From: Breviolum minutum Mf 1.05b.01
Lineage: Eukaryota; Sar; Dinophyceae; Suessiales; Symbiodiniaceae
Assembly: GCA_000507305.1 (NCBI GenBank)
Contig: DF239395.1
Location: forward strand, 1 to 64,000
Direction of reading: 5' to 3'
Length of the DNA: 64,000 nucleotides
Below are positions 10,031 to 24,281 of this stretch, in pieces. Under the pieces are notes generated by a model that searched no databases, was not told where the DNA came from, and worked only from the letters and a program-made list of their open reading frames with translations. The position numbers were made by a program, and so were the translations under genes. Positions within the stretch are counted from its first letter, which is position 1. Each line of letters starts with the position of its first letter.

Positions 10031-10499
10031 AGTGAACATAAAGTGAAACAGATTTGTTTTAAAAAAACAGATTCCTTCAAATTGGGTCAGAAGGGCAAAA
10101 GTGCCCTTCAAGACCAAGAATCAGAATTGAATGGAAAATGGATTCCGTTTCAAGATGACAGTTTCCTTTATAAGCTTGGTTCATGTTTATCCATGAAGGG
10201 TTTTTTTCCGTAGCCCATCTTGAGTCTCAACACCATCAGCGCTTCGCCAAGACACACGCTCTTCTGCGGAGTTCAAGGTATGATCTTCTGAAAACCTGGT
10301 AAACGTCAAGCGGTTTTGTTAAGCCTTTTGAATCAAAAAAGCTTCAGCAATTCTTCAAGAAGTGCATTTTGTTGAGCATTTCGGTGGCTTGTTTTTGGGA
10401 AGCATTTTTGTTTAACACCCACACCAATGTGAAAAGATCTTTAAAAACAGATTATGCCAAACCACGGGAAAAAATGGGTCTCGAAAATTCAATTTTAAC

Positions 10500-13400
10500 A
10501 AAATCGAATGTTCTTCCCAAACTCTTCTGCCATGAAAAGATGCCACTGACCCATCAACACCCTGCCTGACGCTACGGACCTGAACTTGATTTGGCCTCAT
10601 GCTGATGGCAAGATGCGATGTTCCTGGGTGATTCAAAAGGATTCCCTCCAAAATTTCGGTGGTTTCATAAGCCTTGTAACAAAGGCAAACATGTGATCCC
10701 CATAAATCAGCAGGACATTTTTAGTCGTGGCTCATGAAGATATAAGGTTAGACATGTATAACGTGTATATAATATATATGATTAAGTATTCAAATAATTT
10801 GACCAAATATATAAATCATATGATGAAATAGCATCACCTTTTTTTGCAAGATAAACTGATAAACTGATACACTTAGCTTTTCTTACCCTGAAAAAAAAAC
10901 ATGCCGAAATGAATTGCCCAAAATGTTCAAGATTCCGGCGCCTCCTTGTGGCTCGGCGACTGCTGGAAGATTGCCCTCGTCATAGGATTTTTTTGGACGA
11001 GATAACCATCAGTTGATACATGGGGGAGAATACAAGGGTCATGTAGAAACACCTGTTGGTTGGTGTTTCTTTTAGATTCGATCTAATTTGATGATTGACA
11101 CTAATTGGTCTTTGAAACCACCACCTAGGCTAGGTATTATAAATTTACCTAACCTAAACCAATTCACATATTCAAAGGAAACCACTTAACAAAATGTCCG
11201 TCAATTTGCGCTGGTTTGATTGATTGAATCTGGCTGATTGAACTGACCCTCTTGATGACCTTGTATTGAACTTGTCTATGCCTGGTGGGGGTAGGTTTGC
11301 AGGGTAGGCCACTGTAGGATTCCCACGAATACATATGAAGAGCTGAATCACCATTCAGATCGTTAGGTTGATTTTGAAAAACAACTTATGTTGCATAGTT
11401 CGGTACTTTTTGAGTATTTTAAATGGTACTGTTTGTGAAAAAAAATATGATTAAAGGCAATGGGTTTTCCATACAGTACCCAATCCTTGTGGCCGTGCGC
11501 GATAAACAACTCTAGAAACCATTGGGTGTCATGGTCGATGTTGCCGAACTTTCACAAGACTCGACATGTTCAAGTGAAAATTGATGAAACTACAAGAACT
11601 TGTCTGATACCTCATAATCTACGTGGAAAATTAGGTATTCTCATCACTAGGTAAACGATACTATAAAAAATATATGTAAAATATAATAATGTATGTATAT
11701 ATATACACACACAGCATTTGTGATACCAAATCTGCATGGTGCATTGTCAAATTGCACAAATTACACTATCCTAACCTACATCGCTGAAATCGGGAACTCC
11801 CACCACTGAACCGACATCAACCACACAATGGTGGCAAGTCGGCAGTCGCTCCAATTTGCCAAAAACAGATGAACTGGTCATGTTCTCGTCATCTGAAAAT
11901 TCTTTCAAATGATACAAGCAGTTGTGGAGGTGAAACTCATCTATGATCCCAGATTATACCTGGCGCTTATTCCAAGAAAACTCATCTCTCAAAACGTGCA
12001 AACCAACCTTTTTGTGGCACTACTAATGTGTTTTTTCAGGGAGGCTGCAATTACAAATCATTTGAGCTGTGATCAAAAACACTGGAAAAATGGTTTTGCA
12101 TGGAGGGTGCAGTACACATCAGTATTATACTATACAGTACTATCCAGTTATGAAAAGGATTATAACAAGCCAGCAAATCAGGGCACCAATCTCCATTCAA
12201 CTCCTTCATCAAAAATATAGGTTTGTCCCCTTTATTGGGCAAAGAAGTAACGAGAAGATTGGGGGTTCACTCACCAGTCGCCGCCACCATCGCCTTCCGA
12301 TCCAATGGAATTTCTCCGTGGGCGTGCCTGGAGACTTGGGGATGCGAGTGAAACCTCCCTCCCAACGGGAAGCGATTAAGAGATACTGATCCCCCGGTGG
12401 TGACTGTTACCTGGAAAAATGGCATCCCAAGTAAGGAAGGGATGCGCAATTCCCATACTCTGGTGATTTGGGGAAGGGTCAGGCACGCCGGATCTCCGAA
12501 ATTCAGTTTCTAACTGCAGGATTTCTTTGACTGTATATCACCACCTCGAAATATTTGGGCATTTTGGGGGGCAACAGTCCCTTGCTACTCCACGTTTTGC
12601 TGTGAGTTTTTCTTTGCGATGTCAGGTGAAATGACTATCAGTATAACTCACCCAGAACGAATGGACACAAAGGGTGTACGTCAAACAAAGAAAGGGAATC
12701 CAACAATATATAAATGCTTTGCATTTTCCAACATAGTGACGTTTTAAGGTTCCTTTGATTAAATCTATTTGGCGTACTAGAAAGGAATGTTTGGGAAAAG
12801 GTCTGTAGATTTAATGGATTGATATTCCTCTATCACGAAATGTCCAAGGTATCCGGCAGCGAGCATCCCCATCATCTTGGGAGGAGTTCCTAGATGACAT
12901 TTGCTCCTGTCAGGCTTTTACGCGTTTGATACAAAACATAAAAAGAAGACTGCCAAAACAAAAAAACACACTTTCGAAAATAGCAGGGAACAAAAAAAGG
13001 GACTAGACTAGACATGATCAACATCAGCAAATCCAAATTCCATCTTACCGTTTTTACCAAAGCTGGCCCAAGTCTCGCCTGCACGGCACCCATCTCTCTA
13101 AACTCGCCCAAGACACAACGGCAATTTCCTTGATCCAGGTCAGCTGTGTTCTATTTTTACTGCATAGTGGGTAATCTAATTTTTTTCCATTCAAAAAAAC
13201 TGCCTCATGAAGCGCCAAGAAGCCAAACTTTAGGTTCGAGACTGAAAACTTTACATGGATAGCCAACAAAAAACATGGTTGAAATCAGGTACCTTTGCCA
13301 AACCATGATTTTGGGCATCCATTCGTCAAATTTCTGGGATGTATGTCTTTTAAACTTGAAAAATAGCCAGGTCTAAAAGATATAGCACCTGCCCTTATCA

Positions 13401-16400
13401 AGTTTCGCCGATGCATGTTTCCAGGGCTTTTCAATAAATCATGAGCTAAATCATCTGCTTTCTGCCGATGATTCTGCATTTCTGGGTATAAAAACATGTT
13501 ACAATAATCTAGTCAAATGATTGCAGTTATAAGACAAGAAAATTATTGGAATTCACCATTCACCTAATATAAAAAAACAACCTTAAATTTAAGGGGAAAC
13601 CCCTGATTTTATCACCTTTTTTGGGGGGGTCACGGACCTTCACCTGTTCAAATGCCACTGGTGGCTGCTACTTTAGGGTTGCAAGTTCGGATCCCTTGAC
13701 CATGGTTGTTCTGTTTCTGTTCCATAAAAAAGCGTATTTATATATTATATATGTGTAATTATATCTACATGTATGATAGATATAATTTCACAAATATTCA
13801 TGATAGATACAATGATACATGTATGTGTGATAGATACATATATTTATGATAAATATTATTTTTTTATGCTATGTACTAAATAATATCCATATAATATAGT
13901 CAGATACATATAGTATTGTGAACAACACATAGCATGCCAACTTTGAGTGTCTGACCCACCCAACTGCAAAAGAGCATTTTCTTCTTCTGGTCAAAGACCA
14001 CGATCGCAGCAGTCCTCAGCGAACCAAACGATGGAAACCACAGATGTGACCCCCTCAAGGAAGGAAAGTGACAGATCAACCATCCATCCTTCACCCCAAA
14101 CCAAAATAAATGATAAAATATCACTCCTCTTCACCTTATGCACCCTGCAAACTTTCTGATTAAAAAAAGATATTTGCCAGGTTTCGCTCCACTGGCACGC
14201 ACGTCCACTGCCTGGAAAACTTTCCCCGGTGGTTTAGTAGTGCCTTAAAAGGAAAAAAAAACAACCTGGAAATCAAACGCACACTTGTAGGCTTTTTGGG
14301 GCCTAACCAAGCTTCACTACATCATACATGATCTCTGTCTCTCTCTCTCTCTCTCTCTCTTTTCGTGGTTGCAAAGCCAAGTTGTTTCACAGAATGCTTG
14401 TTGAAAATTTTGGAAAAACAAAAGGTGTCAATATCCATCCCAAGACTGGTCTACATCGATGCAATGAATTATTTGACCAAAGTCTCAGCCTCAAACTAAT
14501 CACTTTTGGTGCAGCGCACTGCAAACAACCAATTTCATACAGCAAAATCAAAGTAGTCACACCACAAAAACATAAACCTTGGGTTACCAGAAACCAGATT
14601 GCCAAGAAATGTCATGTTTCGACCGTTTTGGAAAAGACAACTGCGATTTTTTTCTTTGGATTCTTTTTGGGAAGGCAAGCTCTTGCCCTGCAGGAAACTC
14701 ACATTATCTCAAAAGAAGAAGATCTCGCAAACCTTCCTGGGAAAGCTGAGTTCCTGAGTAGCTGCTAGTTCCTGGGAGTAATACTATCTACTTTGATAAT
14801 GTCATTGCCCGAAGTTCCCAAGTTCCCCCCCCCCCCCCCGGTCGTGTTTATGGAGACCTCATCTCCAGAGAACAGCACGGCTTCTGCGTCCTGAAACGCC
14901 AAATTGACACATCTGGATGATGAAGAACAGTAACCACAGCTGTTTGCTGTCATGAACCGATGATGATTATTAATATTATTACTCAGGTTGGGTGGCAACA
15001 AAGCAATTTAATTTCACCCTGATCATTTGAAGTCTAATGTGCTTGTAGATTATACATTTACAACATATGTAAATTGATGTATGAAAAACACACCTGCTTG
15101 TTTGTCGGAGAATTCCACCCCATCAACCATCCACCTTTGGACCGGGATCTCCTCCAAAGACCCGGCGATCAACGTCAACATGTTCATCCTGCGAAGAAGG
15201 CAACTTATGTGAGGAGAATCCAAAGTCAACTTAGGAAATCATAAATGTATAAATACGAAAACATGAACATAACTTTGGTATTAGCTTTTAGCGAAGATAG
15301 TCCTTCCGCAAGTGGTGAAAAACTCTGAAAAAAGGAAAGTGCCTTTGATAGTCTCTGGAGATGAATCTGAGCTAGGAAATAGAGATACCATTGATGAACA
15401 ATATCTTGCACCTGTTCGGATTAAAACGACCTAAGAGCTCTGTCATTCACAGAAGATATTCAACATATATGGTGCAGGATGTTCATCAACAGTACAATGT
15501 GAACTGGTGATATCTGCAAATCCAGTTTGACTAAATTTTCATGGTGGATACATCCCCTATAATTCTAACGTATCAGTTTCTGAGCACCTACACAGCATGA
15601 TCCGGGATGTTTAATGATTTTGATAAACGGATACCTTTACACTTTACAGTGACTACCCTCCCGGAAACGAAAAGAAGGCGATGATGCTCATGGGAATCTA
15701 AGGGTACCCCCCCTCTCCAGAAATAAGGCCTGTTTAGTGGATTATTACAGCTAACAACCCTAAGGCCTCATTTCTGGGGGTCGGAGTGGTTCTAATCACG
15801 GTGAGGAGCCAGGGCTTATCCAACGTGGAAAATGTCCATCAACCAAAACGTTGTCAACTCTTCTTCCAGGGGACGGAATGTGTGTCTCCTAGACCACGAT
15901 TTGTACAAATCATTGATGTACTACCAAATACTATTAAATACCTTATGAATAGTCCTTGCCATCACCTCAATCTGACATCTACTTCCGCATGCTACTGATA
16001 TACTACTTGTAAATCTAAGTAGAACATTCTAGTCTTGTATCTGACTACCCCCCAAGCCTCAACCACATGTTTGCCATGATCAGTCATTCCTATACCATTC
16101 GTATCGCGCTCCTGTACTCATCCAAATTATCATGGCGTTTGGAAGGAAGCGACGAACACAAACGACGAAAGAGGAAGTCACGCACCTCGGATCAAATTAC
16201 ACGTTTTTTTCATCGGATTGCTGGGGTGGTTTTATCCCTGAAAAAAATACACCACAAAAAATAAGTTTCATTCGACAAAAATACACAACAAGTCATTTTT
16301 TGGGGCAAAAGATGACAGTTTTTTTTTGTAAGTAAATGGTTTCTATGTGGTTTCTTTACAGTTTCTTTAACAAACTCGAGGAAAAGTTTGTAAGAATTCT

Positions 16401-18877
16401 CTGAGTTGGTATCGATTCTTGGTACAAACTGAGACCTGTCCACTTGAGTGATACGACCCCTGAAGAAACAGCTGTTGGATACACATTTTGGTTACTTCAA
16501 CTGATCTAAACAAAACATAGGATTCTGATCATCCCAAATCTGTTTCTTGAAAAAACTGGTATAGTTCTTAAATCACTTTTTTTGGAAAAAAATGGTAAAA
16601 ACTGGTAGTTACTTCTTAAATCACTGGTAGTTCAAAACTGGTGTTGCTTGGGGAAAAAATGGATACCACAACCACATTGGGTCACTTTGTTTTGCTCATC
16701 TTCAGACCCCGAGGCTTTGAAACTTTCGATGCGTTGACTTTTCTTCACCTTGGGATGATTTTGTGACCTGCAGATTCCTCAGGATTTTTGGACAAGTTCA
16801 CCATGCTGTTGGTGAAAATGACTATGAAAAAACAAGGCAAGTCTGAGGTCCAATCAAAGTGATCATGATGAGTTTGGTGTGTTTCAAAAATTCCAAGGAA
16901 CCTTAGCTTTAGATTTTTCTTTGGCAACTTTACTTGATGTCACATCATCATTCACCCAGAAGGCTCCCATATCATCTCCCTAGGCATCCCATACAAGATC
17001 AGCCACATAGTGTCCATCTGGACCATGTCCATCAACAACAAGGCCTAGTGATGGACCGCAAAAAAAAACGTAAAATTTTCGGGGTTTTCTAAGTCTATAT
17101 GACCTGAAAATCCCTTGCTATCCCAAAGCAAATTTGCAGCTTATAAGTTGACTTGAAGGAGCTGATCACTGCCTGACCACTTTGATGAAATTTCACTTCT
17201 GGAGGCCATTTCCAGATCCGAATTTGGGTGAAAGAAATCTAACATCCAGGCAAAAAAAGCAGGTGGTTCATTGAGATGTAGAACTAGCACCAAAGGACAT
17301 ATACAGTATAAGATCGTACACTATCACTGTGTCAAATTTAATGAAATCCTGGGTTGTGAGTTTTAAATATACATTTACAAGGCGGTCATTTCGAGGCTCG
17401 ATCACCGGACGGAAAAGCCATCGCCGATGATTCGTATATAACCACTCACCAAAAAAAGGAAGCTCACATCTTTCTCGTTAAATTCTCACATATACATAGA
17501 TATATGTCTACATATTAATATAAATATATATACATATATATATACATCGAATTATAATAGTAAGAATGAATAGCTGATAGAATGTTAATTAATCATATAG
17601 CAACTTATGGTTGATGATAAAACTCGTATAAAACTCGTATGTCATCTTTCACTCGAAATCAACTTATTTGGGGTAGGATTCTCAAGTTGAAACTCCAATG
17701 TCATTGCGGGGATGATGTCGAGTTTCACATCATGATGTCGTCCCATATCCCAAGATCCATTTGTTTCGAACACCAACTAAACCAGCATGGTTGGTGCAGG
17801 GGGCTCACCCGCCGCTGGTCCATTGGCACTAAGGCCTACACACAAGTGCTTCCACAACTCCGCCAGCGCAAGAAATATCTACATTGCTAAACCACGAGTA
17901 CACATGGAAAACACCTAGGACTGCGAAGATATCAGGATCAACAAACCTTACCAGGCAGCTTTCTTATGAGGAATTCCCTGGCATCACCGTAATCACTTGA
18001 ACTAGATGATTCTGCTGCAAGGTTCCTAATTTGTGAGCGTTTTGTGAGTAGTAGATGGGATAGAAGCGACATTACTGCAGGAATATACTGCAATCTATCT
18101 ATATATATTAATATATATTATACGTATGAGTTACAACCCTGTTAGGAGCCAGCTACCAATTCCAAAAACCATGCAACTACGTGATGCAACACCATGTTGC
18201 TCATGGTGGTGCATCAACTTTCAATGAAATACATTGTCTATGCTACTTGAAGGCTAGATGTTTGAACTCCCCTTAAAGAATGGTGTTTTCACATTGGGTC
18301 CACAGCCAAACCTAAGCTGTCCTTGATTTCTTGGGCTCCCCACCAACTCGATAACCCTCTTTGAGCATGGCATAGAAGAATTCATCCTATCAAAGCGAGT
18401 ATTTGTTACATCCCAAAAGAACCTCCCGCAAATCCATGGGTCACGAGGTGCACTTGAGAAAAACATCTATAATTTTTATAACTTCTGAAATTCTGAACCA
18501 AACCTCGGGAAAAGCCATGGACAATAAAAATATGTTGAAACATCACAATACCATAGAAGCTTGGTTGTCTTTCATCGAGAAGAAAAGACTTTGCAAGAGT
18601 CCAGTCTCTTCAAGAATCTGAATGATCTTGAGACAAGTATGTCGAAACTGCAAAGAAAACAAACTCATCGTTGAGAAAAAATATTCATTTTGCGGGGAAT
18701 CTGCTTTGGTACGGCGAGAAAACTTCTAAAGGCCAGGTGTTGTTCCTTTGAAAGGATGGATGATAATCATGTATCTGGATGAAGTCTACTTGTACAAGGA
18801 ATGACCGTTCGCCCAACATCATCAGGTCATTCTGGATCTTTTTCTCATGATTCCCCGTCTCCCAAACGTCCACCTCT
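10500..18877 (-). CDS. Long minus-strand multi-exon gene with PPM/PP2C-like DGHG motif
   Basis: Exons read from splice consensus and phase, in transcription order: 18877-18790, 18386-18318 (apparent GC donor), 17878-17809, 17238-17197, 17044-16995, 16821-16768, 16442-16360, 16185-16096, 15411 to about 15274, 15188-15094, 13143-13049, 12385-12275 and 10672-10500. Phases agree for 18877 to 17044, for 16821 to 15411, and for 15188 to 10672; the joins between these groups are not resolved. The exon at 17044 encodes LVVDGHGPDGHYVADL, matching the metal-binding DGHG motif of PPM-type Ser/Thr phosphatases. Other parts (for example SKNPEESAVDRSQFVPR, and REMGAVQARLGPALVKT) are not recognised. If correct, it would be a metal-dependent phosphatase or relative. 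It could also be two genes. Ends are not defined. Confidence 0.45.
14331..14360. repeat. (TC)n microsatellite
   Basis: A run of TC dinucleotides inside an intron-like region. The plus-strand frame starting at 14328 begins with the Ser-Leu product of this repeat and shows no further coding support. Confidence 0.8.
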
Positions 18878-20375
18878 CTGGAATGAAGTTTGTTGGAAGT
18901 CTCTATGCCCTTGTATATGCTGAATATTTTTTTGGAAAAAAAAAATGTGTTTGTTGAATGCCGTAATTTACTGGAAGATGTGTGTGCTGTGTATGAACTA
19001 CTTAGCTGGATTTTGTTCATCAAAAATACTAGTATATCTATTGTGATATATAATATATCATATATTATATATATAAATGTTCATGCCCCCCCCATAATAA
19101 TTCACCGCCTGGTTGGGCCTTTGCCAATGGAACAATCTCGCTTTTTCTGAGCCTCAAGATGGTGGGGAAAAAAGTCCTTTTGGTTGGGTGAGTTTACTCC
19201 TGTGGATTGGAAGTTTGCTAAAAAAACAACCCAAGTTTGAAGATATGATATTGATTAACCGTAGTATGGGGTCTTGAGTTTAGCTATATAGATGATTTTT
19301 TTAGTAGAACTGGTCTTAGCCAATGAGTATAAACTGAAATTTGCTTTGGCTAATCGTAGTCATTCACAACCTTCAAATGTTTGAAATTGGGTTACTTTGC
19401 GTGAGTTCCCCGTTACCTGTCCAACTACCTTTAGGTGCTTCTTTCCGTCTGGTTCCTCACATGGTCAAGGAAATAACACCTTATTTACGGCTCATGAACC
19501 ACCATGATCCCAGAATCATCCATATAGCCTTATTTCTTGGGGTAGGTGGCATTGGGGGGGTTGGGGGGTTGGTCCCCTTAGATTCCCATGAAATTTAAAT
19601 CAAGTTTGTCCAAGTCACGCCCGGCAACTCCATGGGTATCACTCAGATGTTCTAGGCTAGGTGCACCTGGAGAAGAAGATTCACCGGAAAAAGGTTCCAT
19701 TCCAAAACGCTCACCAAAATGGAAGGAATAGAAAATGGAAAAACATAACATTGATGAATCCTGATGATTGTTTAAAACATCCTGGGCGAAGTTTCTATAT
19801 GAGGTCTGTCGACTATGGGCATTTTTGGAATATTTGCATAATAGAGGCTAGGATGTCGTCCCGTAAAGATAATTACATACTCCGAACAACCAATGTGTTG
19901 TTCACTGCTCTTTTGAGAAAATTGGGGGGCAATTATCTACCCTCAGATCTGGCCAAAGGTGGTAGCAATATGTAGCAATCATTATATGTTACAGTATATT
20001 CATGTTACATGGCACTTGAGGGGATTGTATATAATCGTATGAACCTTAAACTCCCTTTAAAGTCAAAGGAGTCGCGAACATTGCTTTGGTCATAGTCGCC
20101 CCTTGCCTCAGGTGTAAGAGGCAATCAACAGAGTCCCAAGCCTACCAAAAAGGTATTTTAAAAGAAATTGGGCACCCAACCAACAAAAGGGAAGGTACAT
20201 GACAATCACGTAATATATGCCTATATAGCTCAAGCATTTGAGCAACCTGTCGACCAAAATGCAAGGTCAAGGGTTTCCTGCAAAAAAACAAGACAGCGGA
20301 AAAAAAAACATGTTTTTGGAAAAAACAAAGTGCTTCATTTTTTTTCCACTGCCCCTGCTTGACCCCACCTTGCAC

Positions 20376-23180
20376 AAAACAGGTCTTCAATGCAAAATCG
20401 GCTTGATCTCTTTCCAAGCTGGTGGAAATCGAGGCCACCTGCAGATTGCGGCGAAGGTGCTGGTGGAGGCCTGACATCCTGCGAAGTGTGTAGCCAGGGG
20501 CCCATCATTGTAGCAAATCCTATAGCTAGTATCCATCTAATGCAAGCAGATTCAGTGCGATCAACATGCTGGGAGACGTGTTGAATACCTCTCATCCCGA
20601 GTGGTGTGTCAATTCAATCAAAAGTCTCACTTGGAATAGCTACCACGTTTTTAGTTAGGTAAAACTACGTCAATATGATTACGGTGTGCCCCATTTTCTT
20701 GCTTATTCTTTTTTGAAGGTTGTCCTCCATTAGGCAAAATAATTTCAAGGTCATCAGTCACTAACTGCTTAATTTGCCCAGGTTCAAGGTGGTAAGTGGA
20801 TCCATCTGTAGCCAATCAACTGCTTCAGAGAGAAACTTGTCCACCTATATCCATTCTTAGCAAGCTCGCCTCTATGAAGAATGAAAGCTCTTTGACTTTA
20901 TCATTCAAGACTATGCAAAATCGATAGTTTAAGGGTACCGTATCCATATTTTATGAAACTCCCTTAGGTCATGTGGAGTCCTCGTGACTAAAACTTAGCC
21001 ATGGAAGTATGTACATGGAAAAATGGAAACCACCTTGTTCTCCCTTCCCCCAACCCCCTTTCCTAATCTCCCTGTGGGAATGGCACCAGTTTCTTCTCGA
21101 GAATTTGCTGTTCTCGGGCGAGCTTCAACGGATCTGGCGTGACAAAATATGATGTGGACAGTGATTCTTGTGATAGTCCCTTGTGCTCCCAAACAAAGAA
21201 CGTGTCATATGTTCAATATTTTTCAATCATCTTCAAGTTTTACATCTGACATTTGCATGCATATCTCTACAAATAATTTTCAAGCTTAACCAGGGGAATT
21301 GGCATGGAGGAGTTGTTCAACAATATTCAAGACATTTCTTTGTTCTTCTAGGTTCTTCCTTAAAAATAATGAAGAATCAAGTAAATGTTACCTTCAAGCA
21401 AATCAAAACATGCATTAGTATCACCATACCAATTTCTCAAAATATTGCAAAAAAAAAATGTTGTTTCTATCTAAATTAAATCATCAAAAGTTGACAGTAA
21501 ACACACTGACTTTGCAGGAGCCACTTGGTAAACCGAGGGGTGAGTTCACATCGCCTTCCAAAATAATGCACCTGTGATGGGTCCTCCTGTCGCAGTCGGA
21601 CTACGTTCCAGCACCAAGCGCCTTTTCTCCTCCTCCTCGGCCAGGACTAGAAAGGTCAAGGCCCAAGTGGTCAATGCTTGAAATCAAATATCAAGCCATC
21701 TTTTTACCTAAATATCAGGCAACACTTAGGTAGCAGGTTGATGTTGGAACCTATTTTTTGGAATCTTTCCAAGAGTTCTCTGACTCACCAGGGGTGGACA
21801 TTCCCAAAACATCAAGCAACAGAAACTAACAATCTTAACCAACTAACCATGGTCAAAGTAGTAGGTTCTGGTCAAAATATTTCAAAATGAGGCTGTCATG
21901 TTTAATGGTCTGACCTAATTAATCAGCACCCCAACATCCTTGCCAGAATAATAGCGGTTTCACTCTGAAAGAAACGGGGGAATTCCTCAAACCCATTCCT
22001 ACCTTGTGAGGTGGCGTTCAGAACCGACCCCTCTAAAGGGGGGGGTTCTGAAAAGACATGAATTCAGTTTGCACTTGTTGCTGAGCCCACCTTTTTGTTT
22101 GACCAAAACATGAGGAATTTTGACTCCTCCTCGGCCTTGATGGTTGCCACATCAGGCAAACCCACTTGCCTGTGAGTGTCAGCGAGGTGTGGGGCAATTT
22201 GAGTGACAGTGACAACGATTGCAATAAGGGGAGGTCAAAATGTAGTAATCAGTAACTTCCAAGGGCATCCCAAATGGTATTCAAAGCTTCTGCTACACAT
22301 TACATCATGACCGAAGGTAGATTCCCTATCAGACTATTCTTTGACTATATCCTCTATGTATCCAACCAAGAAAGAGTCATCCCCTTACAAGATTCTCATA
22401 AGACATCATTGAAAAAATACTGCACTCGATAAGCAAGAGAGTCCAAGAGAGACCGCCAGGATGCTTGCATTTTCCGGTGACGATCATCAAAGTCATCATG
22501 ATACCCTGCTAGGTTCTGGATGCACCACAGGGAAGGAATGGGGAAGTGCACATAATCCAATCTGATTGCTATCAGTCTCAGCGTTTTGAAGGCTCCAAAT
22601 GCTGTTATGTACGTATAGTTAAGTGTTCAAAAAGATTTCAAACAGTTCAGATGCTTGCTGTTTTGATACCCAACATTCAAGGGAGTTTTTTGATACAGCA
22701 AGTCTTCTTGTATGAAACAAGTCACATCCAACTAGTTTCTTCCAAGCTCCTAACTATGTATCGGTAGCTTTATAACTTTATGATCATATTAAGTCTGACA
22801 TCCAAAACAAATCCCAAAAAAGTGATGTTTGTCATGGGGAAGTTGGCTTTCTTCCTAAGATTCCCTACATCCAAAGGTTGGATCAACCCTTAACAGGAGT
22901 CATTACCTGACAGGGTCACATACCTCAAAATTACCATGCATTTGCATTGTTTTATCGCCCCCAAAATGGGTAATTTCATCATCCCTGCCACACAAAGTAC
23001 CAATTTCTCCCACTCCCACTATCCCCATCCCAAAGCAATCTTTACATACTTCACATCTTGAATCGTCATGACTTCCAAAAAGCGAAACTCCAAATTCCTG
23101 GATTTTTTGTCATTTTTTCTTTCGGCACCTGCGCATATGTTCCCGGAAGGTATCGACACTGTGATCCGATTCCTCAAGAG
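20376..23180 (-). CDS. Minus-strand exon series, unrecognised product
   Basis: Well-bounded exons: 23180-23129 (acceptor CCATTGTCCCAG; LEESDHSVDTFREHMR), 23097-23046 (phase 2 match; NLEFRFLEVMTIQDVKY), 22515-22426 (phase 0; 30 codons with AGYHDDFDDRHRKMQASWRS), 22169-22091 (26 codons, QVGLPDVATIKAEEESKFLM then FWSNKK, donor GTGGGC), 21646-21572 (LAEEEEKRRLVLERSPTATG), 21179-21087 (SQESLSTSYFVTPDPLKLAR) and 20478-20376 (SGLHQHLRRNLQVASISTSL). A short exon after a TTTTTTTGCAG acceptor near 20282 follows in phase 0. These are probably the 5' part of the same gene as 10500-18877 or its upstream neighbour. The intron 23128-23098 is only 31 nt. No family is recognised; the composition is charged and helical. 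Confidence 0.45.
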
Positions 23181-23256
23181 CTGGGACAATGGAAAAAACC
23201 TGTTTTTTTCCATGATCTTTTCCACTGAAGCATGATGGACCTATAAGTGGCTAGTG

Positions 23257-23354
23257 CCCGAAAACCAACGTGGCAATGGAAAATCACAATTATTAATGTG
23301 AGAAGAGATACGTCTTCAAATGGTTGTTTTCCATTGTCATGTTAGTTTTCGGGG
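23257..23354. repeat. MITE-like hairpin repeat, family 2
   Basis: A 98-bp element begins CCCGAAAACCAACGTGGCAA and ends TTGTCATGTTAGTTTTCGGG. The ends are inverted repeats of about 26 nt (CCCGAAAACTAAC-TG-CAATGGAAAA). Relatives lie at 58630-58778 and 60229-60345, with partial ends near 36600 and 36733. No coding capacity. Confidence 0.65.
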
Positions 23355-23645
23355 ATGTAAATGTTTTGGATCTGATTTTCTTTCTAAGGTCCCAAATACC
23401 GGATTTTCTTCTAGTTGGAATCTGTCAATTGTGGGTCAATTGGTCGCTTGGTACATAAGAATCACTCCTACCAACAACCCAATAAGAAATGTGAGCTTAA
23501 TCATAAGCTTAAGCTCTTTTTGAAAGTGCTTCGAAAACATAATAAGAATTTATCAGTGAAACTTATGCAAGAATTGCCAAAAGCATCACGAATTGCAAGG
23601 ACCAAAAAAGAACTATAGTGGACTACCAACGATTTGACTGGCCAG

Positions 23646-23803
23646 GACCAGGATGAAGCGGCTCAACAAATGTCATCCAGGTTGAAAGAGGGCTTTACGT
23701 CTTCCCCCTTCATGTCAAGGAACCTCCTCGTGACGCATGTCCTCTTCTTTGTTGATACCTCAAGAGGTGCGGACAAAAATGCCACCGGTGACCATTTGCA
23801 AAG
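23646..23803 (+). CDS. Two small plus-strand exons in phase
   Basis: Exon 23646-23680 (acceptor TTGACTGGCCAG, donor GTTGAA) encodes DQDEAAQQMSS and ends in phase 2. Exon 23720-23803 (acceptor CCCTTCATGTCAAG, donor GTGACC) continues in phase with NLLVTHVLFFVDTSRGADKN. The intron between them is 39 nt. The second peptide has a hydrophobic strand followed by DTSRGAD. The function is not recognised. It lies between minus-strand exon groups, so this is a separate gene. Confidence 0.4.
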
Positions 23804-24281
23804 GTGACCATTAGAAACCTGCTGATTCCCCCCTTACAAACACATTGCGACTATGTTGCTACTCGGACCTTTCCTTCGGGACAAATAGTACCCTCACCAT
23901 GCTCATTTGCTTATCACAACATGCACCAACCAGTATTTTGAACATCTCCGAAATGAAGGATCTTCAACTCAGAAGTAACAAAGCCAGGATCAAAGATTTT
24001 AAACTCCAAGAGAAACCTGACCAAGGAAACCTTCAACCCAGAAAACACACACAAAAAAGTTGCCTTTTATATCCTTTTATTGAGGTATCCCATCGATTCC
24101 CCAGTCCCCAACACAGTCAAAAAGACGACAACGACATCGGAATGGGCCTTTTAAGATGATCGCCATCTGAGAACAGCCAATGGCCTTTAATGTTTTGCCT
24201 GAGGCAGGAATAATTGAGTGATGGTCATCCCAAAATCCACAAGCACTTTGTGTAAGTCATTTAAAAGGTGTACGACTTGGG

